Assembly: GCF_020386615.1 (NCBI RefSeq)
Contig: NZ_CP077769.1
Span: 5,022,001 to 5,086,000 of the forward strand
Direction of reading: 5' to 3'
From: Chitinophaga pendula
GTDB lineage: Bacteria; Bacteroidota; Bacteroidia; Chitinophagales; Chitinophagaceae
Length of the DNA: 64,000 bases
Positions 17,097-26,424 of the stretch are shown in pieces (within the stretch, counting starts at the first letter, position 1; the number at the start of each line of letters is the position of its first letter). The position numbers were made by a program, and so were the translations under genes. Under the pieces are notes generated by a model. The model saw nothing but the letters and a program-made list of their open reading frames with translations. It had not been told where the DNA came from and ran no database searches.

Positions 17097-17225
17097 CCAC
17101 CTCTCCCGTAGCTCTCCTGTATCATTCCTATATCTCACGTCCACCTCTCCCGTAGCTCTCCTATATCATTCCCATACCTCACGTCCACCTCTCCCGTAGC
17201 TCTCCCGTATCATTCCTATATCCTT
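17097..17225 (+). repeat. 11-bp phased repeat array B (three 44-bp supra-units)
   Basis: Starts with CCACCTCT (17097-17104) and continues without phase change through 11 eleven-mers such as CCCGTAGCTCT, CCTGTATCATT, CCTATATCTCA and CGTCCACCTCT. Each group of four makes a 44-bp supra-unit, starting at 17097, 17141 and 17185. It lies between the glpF terminator and ndh. Related to arrays A and C. Confidence 0.9.
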
Positions 17226-17456
17226 CCTCCTTTTGGGGACCTCCACCGGAACTGTAGCAATCCGGCAACATTTTATAATTAATCTTTCATTATTTTCTGA
17301 AAGTTTTGTAATTTTGATAACTCATTCATCAGTGCTAACCGCTGTTTGCCGGAGACAAGCCGGACCCAGCCCGATAAGGGTACACAATAAGTGGAAATTG
17401 GAATAACATTTGTCGCCGGTAATAATCGCTGATTCTTCATTCAAAATATCAGATAT
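17226..17456. other. upstream region of ndh
   Basis: AT-rich, no gene seen. TAATTTTG (17309-17316) fits the TANNTTTG consensus and may be the ndh -7 element, with a leader of about 135 nt. The -33 side is not clear. Confidence 0.4.
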
Positions 17457-18767
17457 ATGATCCAGCCGAATATTCCGGATACACAGCAACCTCGTGTAGT
17501 AATTGTAGGTGGTGGTTTTGGCGGTATTAACCTGGCCAAAAATCTTAAGAACGCCCCCGTACAGGTAGTGTTGCTGGACAGAAACAACTACCACCTCTTC
17601 CAACCACTCCTCTACCAGGTAGCTACCGCCGGCCTGGAACCCGATAGCATCGCCTTCCCCCTCAGAGGTATCTTCAACCGCCAGAAGAACTTCCACTTCC
17701 GGATGGCCGAAATAACCAGTGTAGACCCCAATACCAAGATGCTCGAAACCAGCATCGGGGCCGTAAGATACGACTACCTTGTACTGGCTACCGGCAGTAA
17801 CACCAACTTCTTCGGCAACAATACCATCGCCGAACACGCCATCGGCATGAAATCACTCATCGAAGCCGTTCAGATCAGGAACTACGTCGTAAAACAATTT
17901 GAAGAATGCCTCCTGCTGACCGATGAAGAAGCTATCCGCGCCAAACTCAACTTCGTAATGGTAGGCGGAGGGCCCACCGGTGTAGAGCTCGCAGGCGCTT
18001 TCGCAGAACTGCGAAAATACATACTGCCCAAAGACTACCCGGAATTACCCATCCATCTCATGAACATATACCTCATCGAAGCGGGCCCAAAACTGCTCGC
18101 CGCCATGAGCGAACATTCTTCTGCTAAAACCCTCGATGGCCTCCGCCAACTGGGGGTGAAAGTAATGACCAATACCGCCGTAAAAGAATACGATGGTAAA
18201 ACACTTACGCTCAACGATGGCCAGCAGATAGCCACACAATCTCTCCTCTGGGCTGCCGGCGTAAAGGGTTATCCGCCTGCCGGCCTCGCGGCCGATGCCA
18301 TCATCCCCAATGGCCGCATCCTGGTCAACGAATACAACCAACTCAAAGACCATCCGGATATCTTCGCCATCGGTGATGCTGCTCAGATGACCAACGACGA
18401 GCGCTTCCCTAAAGGCTATCCTATGGTAGCCCAGGTAGCCATACAACAAGGAGTACTGCTCGCGCAGAATATCAAGCATATTATCAAAAACAAACCACTC
18501 ACCGCCTTTAAATACAAAGACCTCGGCAGCATGGCCACCATAGGTCGCAACCGCGCCGTCGCCGAATTCTTCGGGATGCGCATCAGCGGCCGGTTTGCCT
18601 GGTTCGCCTGGATGATCGTCCACCTAATGAGCCTGCTCGGATTCCGTAATAAACTGGTCGTATTCATCAATTGGTTCTACCGATACTTCACCTTCGACAG
18701 AGGTACCCGCATTATTATCAAAAGAGGCGCCGCCAACATCGTCAAACTACGCCAATCCGTCAACTGA
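17457..18767 (+). CDS. ndh: type II NADH dehydrogenase-like NAD(P)/FAD oxidoreductase
   Basis: 436 residues. The FAD-binding Rossmann motif is VVIVGGGFGGINLAKNL (14-30) and the NADH-binding motif is FVMVGGGPTGVELAGAFAEL. LVLATGSNTNFFG and the second FAD motif (HPDIFAIGDAAQM) are present. A C-terminal amphipathic/hydrophobic segment (WFAWMIVHLMSLLGFRNKLV) is typical of the membrane-attached single-subunit dehydrogenase that passes electrons from NADH to quinone without pumping protons. Monocistronic in appearance, facing the T9SS plug gene. Confidence 0.92.
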   Translation: MIQPNIPDTQQPRVVIVGGGFGGINLAKNLKNAPVQVVLLDRNNYHLFQPLLYQVATAGLEPDSIAFPLRGIFNRQKNFHFRMAEITSVDPNTKMLETSIGAVRYDYLVLATGSNTNFFGNNTIAEHAIGMKSLIEAVQIRNYVVKQFEECLLLTDEEAIRAKLNFVMVGGGPTGVELAGAFAELRKYILPKDYPELPIHLMNIYLIEAGPKLLAAMSEHSSAKTLDGLRQLGVKVMTNTAVKEYDGKTLTLNDGQQIATQSLLWAAGVKGYPPAGLAADAIIPNGRILVNEYNQLKDHPDIFAIGDAAQMTNDERFPKGYPMVAQVAIQQGVLLAQNIKHIIKNKPLTAFKYKDLGSMATIGRNRAVAEFFGMRISGRFAWFAWMIVHLMSLLGFRNKLVVFINWFYRYFTFDRGTRIIIKRGAANIVKLRQSVN

Positions 18768-18775
18768 CGACCGCA

Positions 18776-18825
18776 TAAAAAAATCCGTTCTGTCTGCCAT
18801 GACAAACATGGTAAACAGAACGGAT
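18776..18825 (-). terminator. terminator between ndh and the T9SS plug gene
   Basis: An 11-bp perfect stem ATCCGTTCTGT/ACAGAACGGAT (18783-18793, 18815-18825) has an inner hairpin (CCATG/CATGG). The A-run at 18777-18782 gives a U-tract for the minus-strand transcript. It may also stop ndh. Confidence 0.85.
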
Positions 18826-18846
18826 CATACCATAAATATCGTAACG

Positions 18847-20151
18847 CTATTTCCTGCTTAAGATAGAGTTCAGCGTAGTCGTCGCCACCAACTCATCCGC
18901 CCTTCCGCCCAGCGGACGGTAATACACCAGGATGGTATAGTTGTTCTCTGTCTCCCACCAGTCACCTTCTGTCAACTCCGTACTGAATTTAGACCCCACC
19001 ACCGTATTATCGATCAATCCATACACATAGTTATAAAAGCCCTGCTTGAGGAACAGTGTACCTTCATAAGCACGCGTAGCAGGGTTAAAAGTCAGCTTAT
19101 TACCCTCATTACACTCATAATTCGTCAACTCACCAAATATGTACATATCATAACCGGCATAAGGCTCCGGCACAGGAAACGTAAAATGCACAGAGGCATA
19201 ATCCCCTTCAAAATACGGATCGTAATTATCCAGCGTCGCCAGGTAATACATGCCGTTGATATCCTTGATAAACTGGTAAGTCTTATTGGCCCGCTCAAAA
19301 TCCGGTTGCGCATATACGTTGGTACTGGTACGTCCATAGTCCGTATGTTTCACCCGCTCCGTCTGCAATCGCAGACTACGCAGGTCTATCCATCGCCATT
19401 CCTTACCCGCCGGTATCACACAATCCACTTCCGTATTATACTCTATCACCTCTCCTTTCAGGAACATAGGCTTCAGGTTGGTCACCGCATTATCCCAACG
19501 GTAATTCTGCATGATCACCACTTTGATCTGGTCAAAAGGATTCACAATGTTCAACCCCTTCGTATTCACGGAGAAATTCACCTTTTGATGCGTACGGAAT
19601 ATCTTCGGGGTTACCGGCTGCTGTATAAAGCCAGCCACCGTCGCTTTATTACTGACTACCAATATACGGCGGGTGAAAGCCAGCTGCGAAGTATCACTGT
19701 TCAGATACACCTTCAACAGGTAGTTGCCCGGACGCGTAGGATAAGTATTGGCATTGGGAATGTCTACCGAATAATGCGTGTATTTCTGTAACGCTATACT
19801 GGAGAAACGATAGGTCGTGATACGGTTCTCCGTAAATCCCCGCATGTAATCAAACGTGTTCAGCTGCGCAGGCGTCCAGTCTGCATTACAAAGCATATAG
19901 GTATAATAATAGTCCTTCACATCATTTTCCATATCGTCAAAACTCAATTCCAGCTGATTGCCGCCTCCCAATGTGATAAAAGGATAGGAAAGCTGATCCC
20001 CTTTTTGCGTCAGCTGCACAGAACGGATATTGCTGAGATAAACATGATCCGGCGTATTGATATTTGCCTGTGCCCACACATCACCTGCCATCATCAACAA
20101 GATAGCAGCGGTTAACAGGGCGACACGATGGTTGCTGTTAGTAGTAAACAT
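18847..20151 (-). CDS. type IX secretion system plug protein (DUF5103 family)
   Basis: 434 residues with a signal peptide (cleavage near VWAQ). Motifs typical of DUF5103 are present: YPFITLGGGNQLELSFDDM, YYYTYMLCNADWTPAQL, FDYMRGFTENRITTYRFS and RPGNYLLKVYL, then a second beta domain (NMYIFGELTNYECNEGNK-like). The family was renamed after the plug subunit found associated with the SprA translocon, where it seals the periplasmic opening. Its presence implies that the cell has a T9SS and likely gliding or secreted cargo. A -7 element TACTTTTG (minus strand, 20197-20204) lies 46 nt upstream. Confidence 0.85.
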   Translation of the reverse strand: MFTTNSNHRVALLTAAILLMMAGDVWAQANINTPDHVYLSNIRSVQLTQKGDQLSYPFITLGGGNQLELSFDDMENDVKDYYYTYMLCNADWTPAQLNTFDYMRGFTENRITTYRFSSIALQKYTHYSVDIPNANTYPTRPGNYLLKVYLNSDTSQLAFTRRILVVSNKATVAGFIQQPVTPKIFRTHQKVNFSVNTKGLNIVNPFDQIKVVIMQNYRWDNAVTNLKPMFLKGEVIEYNTEVDCVIPAGKEWRWIDLRSLRLQTERVKHTDYGRTSTNVYAQPDFERANKTYQFIKDINGMYYLATLDNYDPYFEGDYASVHFTFPVPEPYAGYDMYIFGELTNYECNEGNKLTFNPATRAYEGTLFLKQGFYNYVYGLIDNTVVGSKFSTELTEGDWWETENNYTILVYYRPLGGRADELVATTTLNSILSRK

Positions 20152-20257
20152 CTTTTAAATTACTATTTTTTAAACGAAAAAAGGGCTTGCCACTGGCAAA
20201 AGTACGGCGGTTCAGCTAATATCCTCCTGCAGGAGCACCGGCTCAGCGACTGCCCGA

Positions 20258-20289
20258 TTACGCCTTTTCACAAAAATAAATTAGGTTTG
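20258..20289 (+). promoter_or_regulatory. promoter of the LolC/E-like permease gene
   Basis: TTA (20258-20260), a 21-nt spacer and TAGGTTTG (20282-20289, full TANNTTTG match). The predicted leader is only about 13 nt. Confidence 0.5.
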
Positions 20290-20307
20290 ATGCGGAATTA
20301 TTAATGC

Positions 20308-21543
20308 ATGAGGTTATCTTTTTTCATCGCACGGCGGATCGCATTTAACAGAGGCTCCTCCTTCTCCCGGTTCATTATCAACATAGCCATCGTAGCTACT
20401 GCTATCAGTGTGGCCGTGATGATCCTGGCTACAGGCCTCGTCAATGGCTTCCAACAGGTGATCCAGAATAAGATATTCAGCTTCTGGGGACATATCCACA
20501 TCACACAGTTCCAACCCAATGCAGGCCCCCTCACCGAAGAAATCCCCTTCGCCGCCGATACCAACCTGCTAAAACATATCCGCCAACAGCTGCCAGGCAT
20601 CGCCAGCATCAACCTCTTTGCCAGCAAATCCGCTATCATCAAAGCCGATAAAGACATTGCCGGCCTCATCTTCAAAGGCATCGACCGCGCCTACGACTGG
20701 AAAAAACTATCCACTTTTATCCAGCAAGGCCGCATGATCAAGTATAACGACAGCAGCTATGCCCCCGAGATCATGCTCTCCGCCGCCACTGCCGCAGAAC
20801 TGAAAGTGAAACTCAATGACCAGGTCATCATCTATTTCATCCAGGCCAGCGGCCAGCCTCCACGCGCCCGCAAACTCACCGTCGCCGGGATCTATAAAAC
20901 AGGGATAGAAGAATATGATAAAACATATGTCATCGGAGATCTCAACCTCATCCGCAGACTGAACCAGTGGGCCCCCAACGAAACCGGAGGCTATGAAGTA
21001 TTCCTGCAGGACTACCGCCAGATGGACCCCGCCGCTATCACTATCGATAGCCTCCTGCCACAACAACTGTTCACCCGCACCATCAAAGAGATCTATCCCA
21101 ATATCTTCGACTGGCTGCAATTACAGAATAAGAACGAGGTCATCATCCTTATTATTATGACCGTAGTCGCCGCCATCAACATGATCACCGCCATCCTCAT
21201 ACTCATCCTCGAACGTACCAACATGGTCGGTATCCTTAAAGCATTAGGTACACGCAATTGGTCCATCCAGCATATCTTCATCTATCAATCAGGATATATT
21301 ATACTGGCAGGCGTACTGCTGGGGAACATACTCGGCCTGGGGATCGCATGGCTCCAACAGGCCACCGGCTTCTTCAAACTGCCGGAAGACTCCTACTATA
21401 TGTCCGTAGCCGCCATCAATATCAACTGGTGGGAAGTACTGCTCATCAATCTCGGTACCTTCCTGGTATGTACTATCGTACTACTGATCCCCTCCCTGAT
21501 CATCCGGAAGATCACACCCGTAAAAGCTATCCAGTTCAAATAA
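20308..21543 (+). CDS. LolC/LolE-type ABC transporter permease (FtsX family)
   Basis: 411 residues. One N-terminal membrane helix (FIINIAIVATAISVAVMILA) is followed by a large periplasmic MacB-like domain (about 45-260). Three C-terminal helices make the FtsX domain (IILIIMTVVAAINMITAILI, then ERTNMVGILKALGTRNWSIQ). This topology fits permeases that extract lipoproteins from the inner membrane (LolCDE). No ATPase gene is adjacent, so LolD must be encoded elsewhere. Its stop codon directly abuts that of the convergent rRNA methylase gene. Confidence 0.9.
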   Translation: MRLSFFIARRIAFNRGSSFSRFIINIAIVATAISVAVMILATGLVNGFQQVIQNKIFSFWGHIHITQFQPNAGPLTEEIPFAADTNLLKHIRQQLPGIASINLFASKSAIIKADKDIAGLIFKGIDRAYDWKKLSTFIQQGRMIKYNDSSYAPEIMLSAATAAELKVKLNDQVIIYFIQASGQPPRARKLTVAGIYKTGIEEYDKTYVIGDLNLIRRLNQWAPNETGGYEVFLQDYRQMDPAAITIDSLLPQQLFTRTIKEIYPNIFDWLQLQNKNEVIILIIMTVVAAINMITAILILILERTNMVGILKALGTRNWSIQHIFIYQSGYIILAGVLLGNILGLGIAWLQQATGFFKLPEDSYYMSVAAININWWEVLLINLGTFLVCTIVLLIPSLIIRKITPVKAIQFK

Positions 21544-22296
21544 TTACTTCGCTACCGGCAATGTCAGGTGACTGCAGATAATACCCGCCGCCACCGCAGC
21601 ATTCAACGACTCAGCACCACCAATACGCGGAATCGTTACCCGGTACTGGCTGGCCGCAATAACATCCTCGCTCAACCCTCTCGACTCATTGCCGATCAGG
21701 ATGATCCCTTCTTTTAAAGTAGCAAAGCTCGTGATATCCTGCCCATGTAAAGTAGCCGCATAAGCAGGTACCCCGCAGGTCTGCAACCAGGGCAATAAAG
21801 GCAGGGTGATAATACGCACACGGGCAATACTGCCCATCGTAGCTTGTATCGTCTTAGGGTTATACACATCCACACAATCCGGTGAACAAACAATCTGCGG
21901 AATGCCAAACCAGTCAGCAATCCGGATCAGCGTCCCCATATTACCAGGGTCCTGTATCGTATCCAGCGCAAGTGTAACGGAGTGGGCTATATCCTTTGTT
22001 TCCCCCTCCGCCGGTATGTCCAGCAACGCCAGGGCCCGGTTGGGAGTAGACAAAGCAGACAACTGCTTTAATGTCGCCTCATCAATCGCTTCCACCTGCA
22101 CAGCAGGCTTACCCGCCAGCAACGCCGACTGCTCACGCAGCCAGCTTTCCGTAGCATATACCGCCTTTACCGATAGCCCCGTTTGTAATAACTCCTGCAC
22201 CACCTTTTCCCCTTCTGCAATGAACTGGCCGGATTTTTGACGGTATTTTTTGTGCTGTAATGATTGAATATACTTAATTTGCGCCTTTGATAACAT
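21544..22296 (-). CDS. TrmH-family (SPOUT) RNA methyltransferase
   Basis: 250 residues. An N-terminal substrate-binding domain (about 1-95, KAQIKYIQSLQHKKYRQKSG) precedes the knotted SPOUT domain with its three motifs: LDTIQDPGNMGTLIRIADWF, IILIGNESRGLSEDV and IPRIGGAESLNAAVAAGI. These give a 2'-O-ribose methyltransferase using S-adenosylmethionine. Whether it modifies 23S rRNA (RlmB-like) or tRNA is not decided by sequence. Confidence 0.92.
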   Translation of the reverse strand: MLSKAQIKYIQSLQHKKYRQKSGQFIAEGEKVVQELLQTGLSVKAVYATESWLREQSALLAGKPAVQVEAIDEATLKQLSALSTPNRALALLDIPAEGETKDIAHSVTLALDTIQDPGNMGTLIRIADWFGIPQIVCSPDCVDVYNPKTIQATMGSIARVRIITLPLLPWLQTCGVPAYAATLHGQDITSFATLKEGIILIGNESRGLSEDVIAASQYRVTIPRIGGAESLNAAVAAGIICSHLTLPVAK

Positions 22297-22409
22297 GGTG
22301 CCAAACCTACCTAAATTCTTTTAATCAGCCAAGCTGAGGACGGGTTTGAAGCTATTTGAAGCGAGTGATTATCAGCCTTTAAACATTATTCTTAACTATT
22401 TAATTCATA

Positions 22410-24854
22410 ATGCAGCCGCCACAACGCTCCCCATTTACACTGCTAAACCGGGTTATGCTGTTGATCGTTATATGGACGATGGCTGCCTGCTCCAATACAA
22501 AATACCTGCAAAAAGGACAACGGCTGTTCGTGTCCGCCAACGTAGAAGTAAAAGGCGACCTCCAGTCCGCAGACAAACAAGAACTCCGCAGTGCCCTGAC
22601 CTCTAAGTCACTCATGCTGCAACAACCCAACAAATCCTTCCTAGGTACCCGTATCAAAGTATGGCTCTACAACCAGAAACAATACGAGAAAAAATCCAAC
22701 TGGCTATGGAACCTCCTGCTCTCCTCCAGGAACATAGAAACACCAGTCATCTACGATTCCGTGAAAACTCGCGAATCCGCTATCCGCATGATCAGCTATC
22801 TCAATAACCAGGGATATTTCTATGCAGGCGTCAGCTATGAAGAGAAAACAAAAAGCCAGAAAACCACCCTCACCTATCACGTCAATACAGGCAAAAACTT
22901 TACCCTCGATAAGATTACTTACGAAATACCGGACTCGAATATACGCGCCGTCGTGCTGGGCGCACAACAGTTCTCCCTGCTGAAAAAAGATATGCCCTAC
23001 AAACAGGAGACAGTAGGCAGCGAACGGGAAAGATTGGTAAGACTCGTCAAAGATGCCGGCTACTTCAAATTCAACCGCGATGCGATAGAATTTCAAATGG
23101 ATACGCTCAACAAGACCATGTTCCGTAACCTGCTGAATCCCTTCGAAGGCATGGCCAACGCCGTCAGCGACAATGCCAAAAAACAACCGGAGAAACCTAC
23201 CATGGATGTGCTGGTGAAGATCAAAAATCCCGAAGATCCCAACATCCCCTACGAGAAATATACCATCGACTCCGTATTCGCATACCCCGATTTTCCTATC
23301 AACGGCAATGCCCGCGATACTGCCTATAAAACATCCAGGTACAAAGACCTCACCATACGGGCCAAACAGAATATACTCCGCCCCAGGATACTGGAACATT
23401 CCATCCTGCTCAAAGATGGTGATGTATATTCCCCCAGACAGTATAACAATACCATCAATAAACTCTACGACCTCGGGGTATGGCAGTTCGTCACCTTACA
23501 GTACGTAGAAAACAAACAACGGCCACATAGCCTCGACGCCTACGCCTTCCTGACACCCAAACGCCGCCAGGAACTGGGCGCCAACTTCGAGGTCAGCACC
23601 AGCTCCGATTACTTCGTCGGCTCCGGTGTAGGACTTAACTACCGGCATATCAACCTCAACAGGGCCGCCAACCAGCTGAGTATCACCCTCAATACTGGCC
23701 TGGAACTGATCCGCAACGAAGGTCAGTTCGACCTTCAGGCCAAACAATTTGGCGGAGAGATCAACCTGACCTTCCCCAGGTTCATCACCCCCTTCGGCAT
23801 CGGACAAACCGCCCGCTCTACCGTAAAAACCCGCCTGAGCGCCGGCGTCAACTACCTGTCCCGTATCGACCGCTTCGATATATCCAGCATCAACGCCTCC
23901 TTCGGATATGAGTGGAACGAATCCATCTACAAACGCTGGATCGTAAAACCCATCTCCCTCAACTACGTAGGTGTCAACCTCAACGATGCCTTCCGCGACT
24001 CCGTCGTAAGTAAAAACCCTTACCTGGAACGCAGCTTCACCCCCGCATTCATAGGAGGCGAAAACGTAACGTTCATCTTCACCAACAACGATATACTGCA
24101 CAACAGGCACTATTCTTTCTTCAGGGCGAATATCGAAGAATCCGGGCTCTGGCTCAATGGGATCAGCAGCCTCGTAGACCGCATCACCAACGGCCGCACC
24201 GACCTGGAATCCTCCAGTGGACTCACCATCTCCAACTTCGTAAAGCTGGAACTGGACTACCGTCACTACTGGAAACTGACCCAGCACAGCTCCCTGGCGA
24301 CCCGCCTTTACACCGGTGTAGGTATCCCCTACAGCAAGTCGGAAGTATTGCCCTATATCCGGCAGTTCACTTCCGGCGGCCCTAATAGCATACGCGCCTG
24401 GCGGCTCCGTACCCTCGGGCCCGGCTCCTACCGCGACACCACCGCCCAGGCAGCCATATTCCCCGACCAGACCGGCGACCTCAAACTGGAAGGCAACATC
24501 GAATACCGCTTCGACCTGCTCCGCATGTTCAACGGCACCGTCAACCTGAAAGGCGCCACCTTCCTCGACTTCGGTAATATCTGGATGCTGAAGAAAGATA
24601 CCGTACGCCCAGGTTCCGAATTCAGGATCAGTAACCTCTACCGCGACCTCGCAATCGGCACCGGCGCCGGTATACGGCTCGACTTCTCCTTCTTCCTCAT
24701 TCGCCTGGACTGGGGTATCCCACTCAAAGTACCTTACAACATCTACAATCCCGACAACAAGAACGGCTGGTATCTCAGCGAATGGGATCTCAAAGACCCG
24801 CAATGGCGTAAACAGAACATCATCTGGAACATCGCCATCGGCTACCCTTTCTAA
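22410..24854 (+). CDS. tamL: TamL-type BamA/TamA-family outer-membrane protein (lipoprotein)
   Basis: 814 residues. The N-terminus carries a lipobox (IWTMAAC, Cys27) instead of an ordinary signal peptide, followed by NTKYLQKGQRLFVSANVEVK. POTRA-like repeats fill about 40-400, and a C-terminal Omp85 beta-barrel contains the RFTSGGPNSIRAWRLR-like motif (FTSGGPNSIRAWRLRTLGPG) and ends in GYPF. TamL is the Bacteroidota lipoprotein version of TamA and works with TamB in envelope biogenesis. tamB is not adjacent here. An alternative is a general BamA-family assembly factor; the lipobox favours TamL. Confidence 0.88.
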   Translation: MQPPQRSPFTLLNRVMLLIVIWTMAACSNTKYLQKGQRLFVSANVEVKGDLQSADKQELRSALTSKSLMLQQPNKSFLGTRIKVWLYNQKQYEKKSNWLWNLLLSSRNIETPVIYDSVKTRESAIRMISYLNNQGYFYAGVSYEEKTKSQKTTLTYHVNTGKNFTLDKITYEIPDSNIRAVVLGAQQFSLLKKDMPYKQETVGSERERLVRLVKDAGYFKFNRDAIEFQMDTLNKTMFRNLLNPFEGMANAVSDNAKKQPEKPTMDVLVKIKNPEDPNIPYEKYTIDSVFAYPDFPINGNARDTAYKTSRYKDLTIRAKQNILRPRILEHSILLKDGDVYSPRQYNNTINKLYDLGVWQFVTLQYVENKQRPHSLDAYAFLTPKRRQELGANFEVSTSSDYFVGSGVGLNYRHINLNRAANQLSITLNTGLELIRNEGQFDLQAKQFGGEINLTFPRFITPFGIGQTARSTVKTRLSAGVNYLSRIDRFDISSINASFGYEWNESIYKRWIVKPISLNYVGVNLNDAFRDSVVSKNPYLERSFTPAFIGGENVTFIFTNNDILHNRHYSFFRANIEESGLWLNGISSLVDRITNGRTDLESSSGLTISNFVKLELDYRHYWKLTQHSSLATRLYTGVGIPYSKSEVLPYIRQFTSGGPNSIRAWRLRTLGPGSYRDTTAQAAIFPDQTGDLKLEGNIEYRFDLLRMFNGTVNLKGATFLDFGNIWMLKKDTVRPGSEFRISNLYRDLAIGTGAGIRLDFSFFLIRLDWGIPLKVPYNIYNPDNKNGWYLSEWDLKDPQWRKQNIIWNIAIGYPF

Positions 24855-24868
24855 TCACCGGCATACAT

Positions 24869-24903
24869 AAAAAAAGGCTGACCTGGCCTATACCAGATCA
24901 GCC
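24869..24903 (-). terminator. terminator after truB
   Basis: An 11-bp stem with one mismatch (24876-24886, 24893-24903). On the minus strand it is followed by a T-run (A residues at 24869-24875). It lies 27 nt beyond the truB stop and may also serve tamL. Confidence 0.8.
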
Positions 24904-24929
24904 CCTTGGCGGTATGTTTGCATGTACAG

Positions 24930-25613
24930 TTACACTTTCTTGAACTGGTCAATGAATACCTGCATATCCCAGGCATCTGCCAGCTTGAAATCGCCGATAC
25001 GCGTGCGGCACAACTTGCTCAGGTGCCCACCGCAACCCAATGCTGCGCCAAAATCATGCGCCAGTGAGCGGATATAAGTACCCGTGCTGCATACCACACG
25101 GAAGTATACCAGCGGCAACTCGATCGCCGTGATCTCAAACTCCGTGATCGTCACCCGGCGTGGCTCTACCTTTACTTCCACCCCCTGGCGGGCCAGGTGA
25201 TAGATAGGTTTGCCATTCTGCTTGATAGCAGAATGTATAGGCGGCAGCTGATCCAGTACACCGGTGAATTGCACCGCCGTCGCCTTCAGCATCGCCTCAT
25301 CGATATGACTGATATCCTTAAAGTCAGTAGGCGCTGACTCCAGGTCATAAGTAGGTGTTACCGCCCCCAATGTAAAAGAACCGGTATACTCCTTCTCCTG
25401 TGCCTGGTATTCATTAATCTCTTTAGTCATTTTGCCGGTACAGCAGATCAATAATCCGGTAGCCAGCGGGTCCAGCGTACCGGCATGTCCCACTTTGGCT
25501 TTCGTTGTATTCCTGATCTTACGTACCACATCAAAGGAAGTCCACGTCAATGGCTTGTCGATCAGTATCACCTGACCTTCCTCATAGATATTCTTTTGTT
25601 CGGTCTGCATCAT
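24930..25613 (-). CDS. truB: tRNA pseudouridine(55) synthase
   Basis: 227 residues from the ATG at 25613 (MMQTEQKN); longer in-frame sequence overlaps aroE and is not conserved-looking. TruB converts U55 of tRNA to pseudouridine. Motif I is ILIDKPLTWTSFDVV. The catalytic motif GHAGTLDPLATGLL contains the nucleophilic Asp. KEYTGSFTLGAVTPTYD and CSTGTYIRSLAHDFGAALG are also present. The C-terminal PUA domain is absent, as in other short Bacteroidota TruB. It starts 16 nt after aroE and is likely co-transcribed. Confidence 0.95.
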   Translation of the reverse strand: MMQTEQKNIYEEGQVILIDKPLTWTSFDVVRKIRNTTKAKVGHAGTLDPLATGLLICCTGKMTKEINEYQAQEKEYTGSFTLGAVTPTYDLESAPTDFKDISHIDEAMLKATAVQFTGVLDQLPPIHSAIKQNGKPIYHLARQGVEVKVEPRRVTITEFEITAIELPLVYFRVVCSTGTYIRSLAHDFGAALGCGGHLSKLCRTRIGDFKLADAWDMQVFIDQFKKV

Positions 25614-25629
25614 CTGCAAAGATAAAATT

Positions 25630-26367
25630 TTAAATCTGCCTGTTCCATATCTCCCAGCTGGCCTCCGCCTGCAATACCAGCATCTCATGGCCGTTTTTGG
25701 TCGCCGCCCCCTGTGCCGCACCATATTCCAGGAAACGGGTCATAGCCGGGTTATATACCAGGTCGTACAACAGGTGCCTGCTGCCAAGAGCGGCATAAGG
25801 AAGCTCTGGTGCTGTCTCTACCTTAGGATACATACCCAGCGGGGTCGTATTGATAATAAGGGTATGGGTCTCCAGCAAGGCCGCATCTACCGCTGTATAA
25901 TCGATCGTGTGATTGCCCGCCTGCCGGCTTACAACGGTATATCCGATACTCAGTTGCTGCAAAGCGTACAATACGGCTTTGGCAGCACCACCGGTACCCA
26001 ATACCAGCGCCTGCGTGTGATGAGGTTGTAACAAAGGAGTCAGCGACCGGCTGAATCCTATCACATCCGTATTATACCCTGTCTTGCGACCTTCCGTTAT
26101 TTTGATACAGTTCACCGCACCAATATGCCGCGCCGCATCACTGAGTTCATCCAGGTAAGGGATCACCACCTCTTTATGCGGGATTGTAACATTCAGCCCG
26201 CAGAGCGCCGGCTGATCAGCCAGCAGTGCGGGAAATGCGCTGATATCCGCCAAAGGGAAATTCTCATACACACAACCAGAAATGCCCTCCCGGGCAAATT
26301 TGTCGGCAAAAAATCCTTTTGAGAAAGAATGTCCCAGCGGATAACCGATTAGTCCGTATACTTTCAT
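25630..26367 (-). CDS. aroE: shikimate dehydrogenase
   Basis: 245 residues, the compact Bacteroidota form. It reduces 3-dehydroshikimate with NADPH in aromatic amino-acid synthesis. The substrate-binding N-terminus is YGLIGYPLGHSFSKGFF. The catalytic Lys is in LNVTIPHKE, with IGAVNCIK and GYNTDVIGF following. The nucleotide-binding loop is LVLGTGGAAKAVLYAL. It is followed by truB, and a terminator separates it from the phosphosulfolactate synthase homologue downstream of 26408. Confidence 0.95.
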   Translation of the reverse strand: MKVYGLIGYPLGHSFSKGFFADKFAREGISGCVYENFPLADISAFPALLADQPALCGLNVTIPHKEVVIPYLDELSDAARHIGAVNCIKITEGRKTGYNTDVIGFSRSLTPLLQPHHTQALVLGTGGAAKAVLYALQQLSIGYTVVSRQAGNHTIDYTAVDAALLETHTLIINTTPLGMYPKVETAPELPYAALGSRHLLYDLVYNPAMTRFLEYGAAQGAATKNGHEMLVLQAEASWEIWNRQI

Positions 26368-26375
26368 ACAAAGAG

Positions 26376-26408
26376 GGGAAAAAACCGGCAGCGCGCTGGC
26401 TGCCGGTT
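26376..26408 (-). terminator. terminator between the ComA-like gene and aroE
   Basis: A 10-bp perfect stem AACCGGCAGC/GCTGCCGGTT (26383-26392, 26399-26408) is followed on the minus strand by TTTT. It lies 16 nt after the upstream gene's stop. Confidence 0.85.
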
Positions 26409-26424
26409 AATATAAGGGAATGAT

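Noticed and set aside
17097..17225. CRISPR array
   Set aside because: The repeat is continuous with an 11/44-bp period and has no unique spacers; no cas genes are near.
23496..24803. Minus-strand open frame (435 codons) opposite tamL
   Set aside because: Shadow of the tamL barrel; acidic, repetitive translation without motifs.
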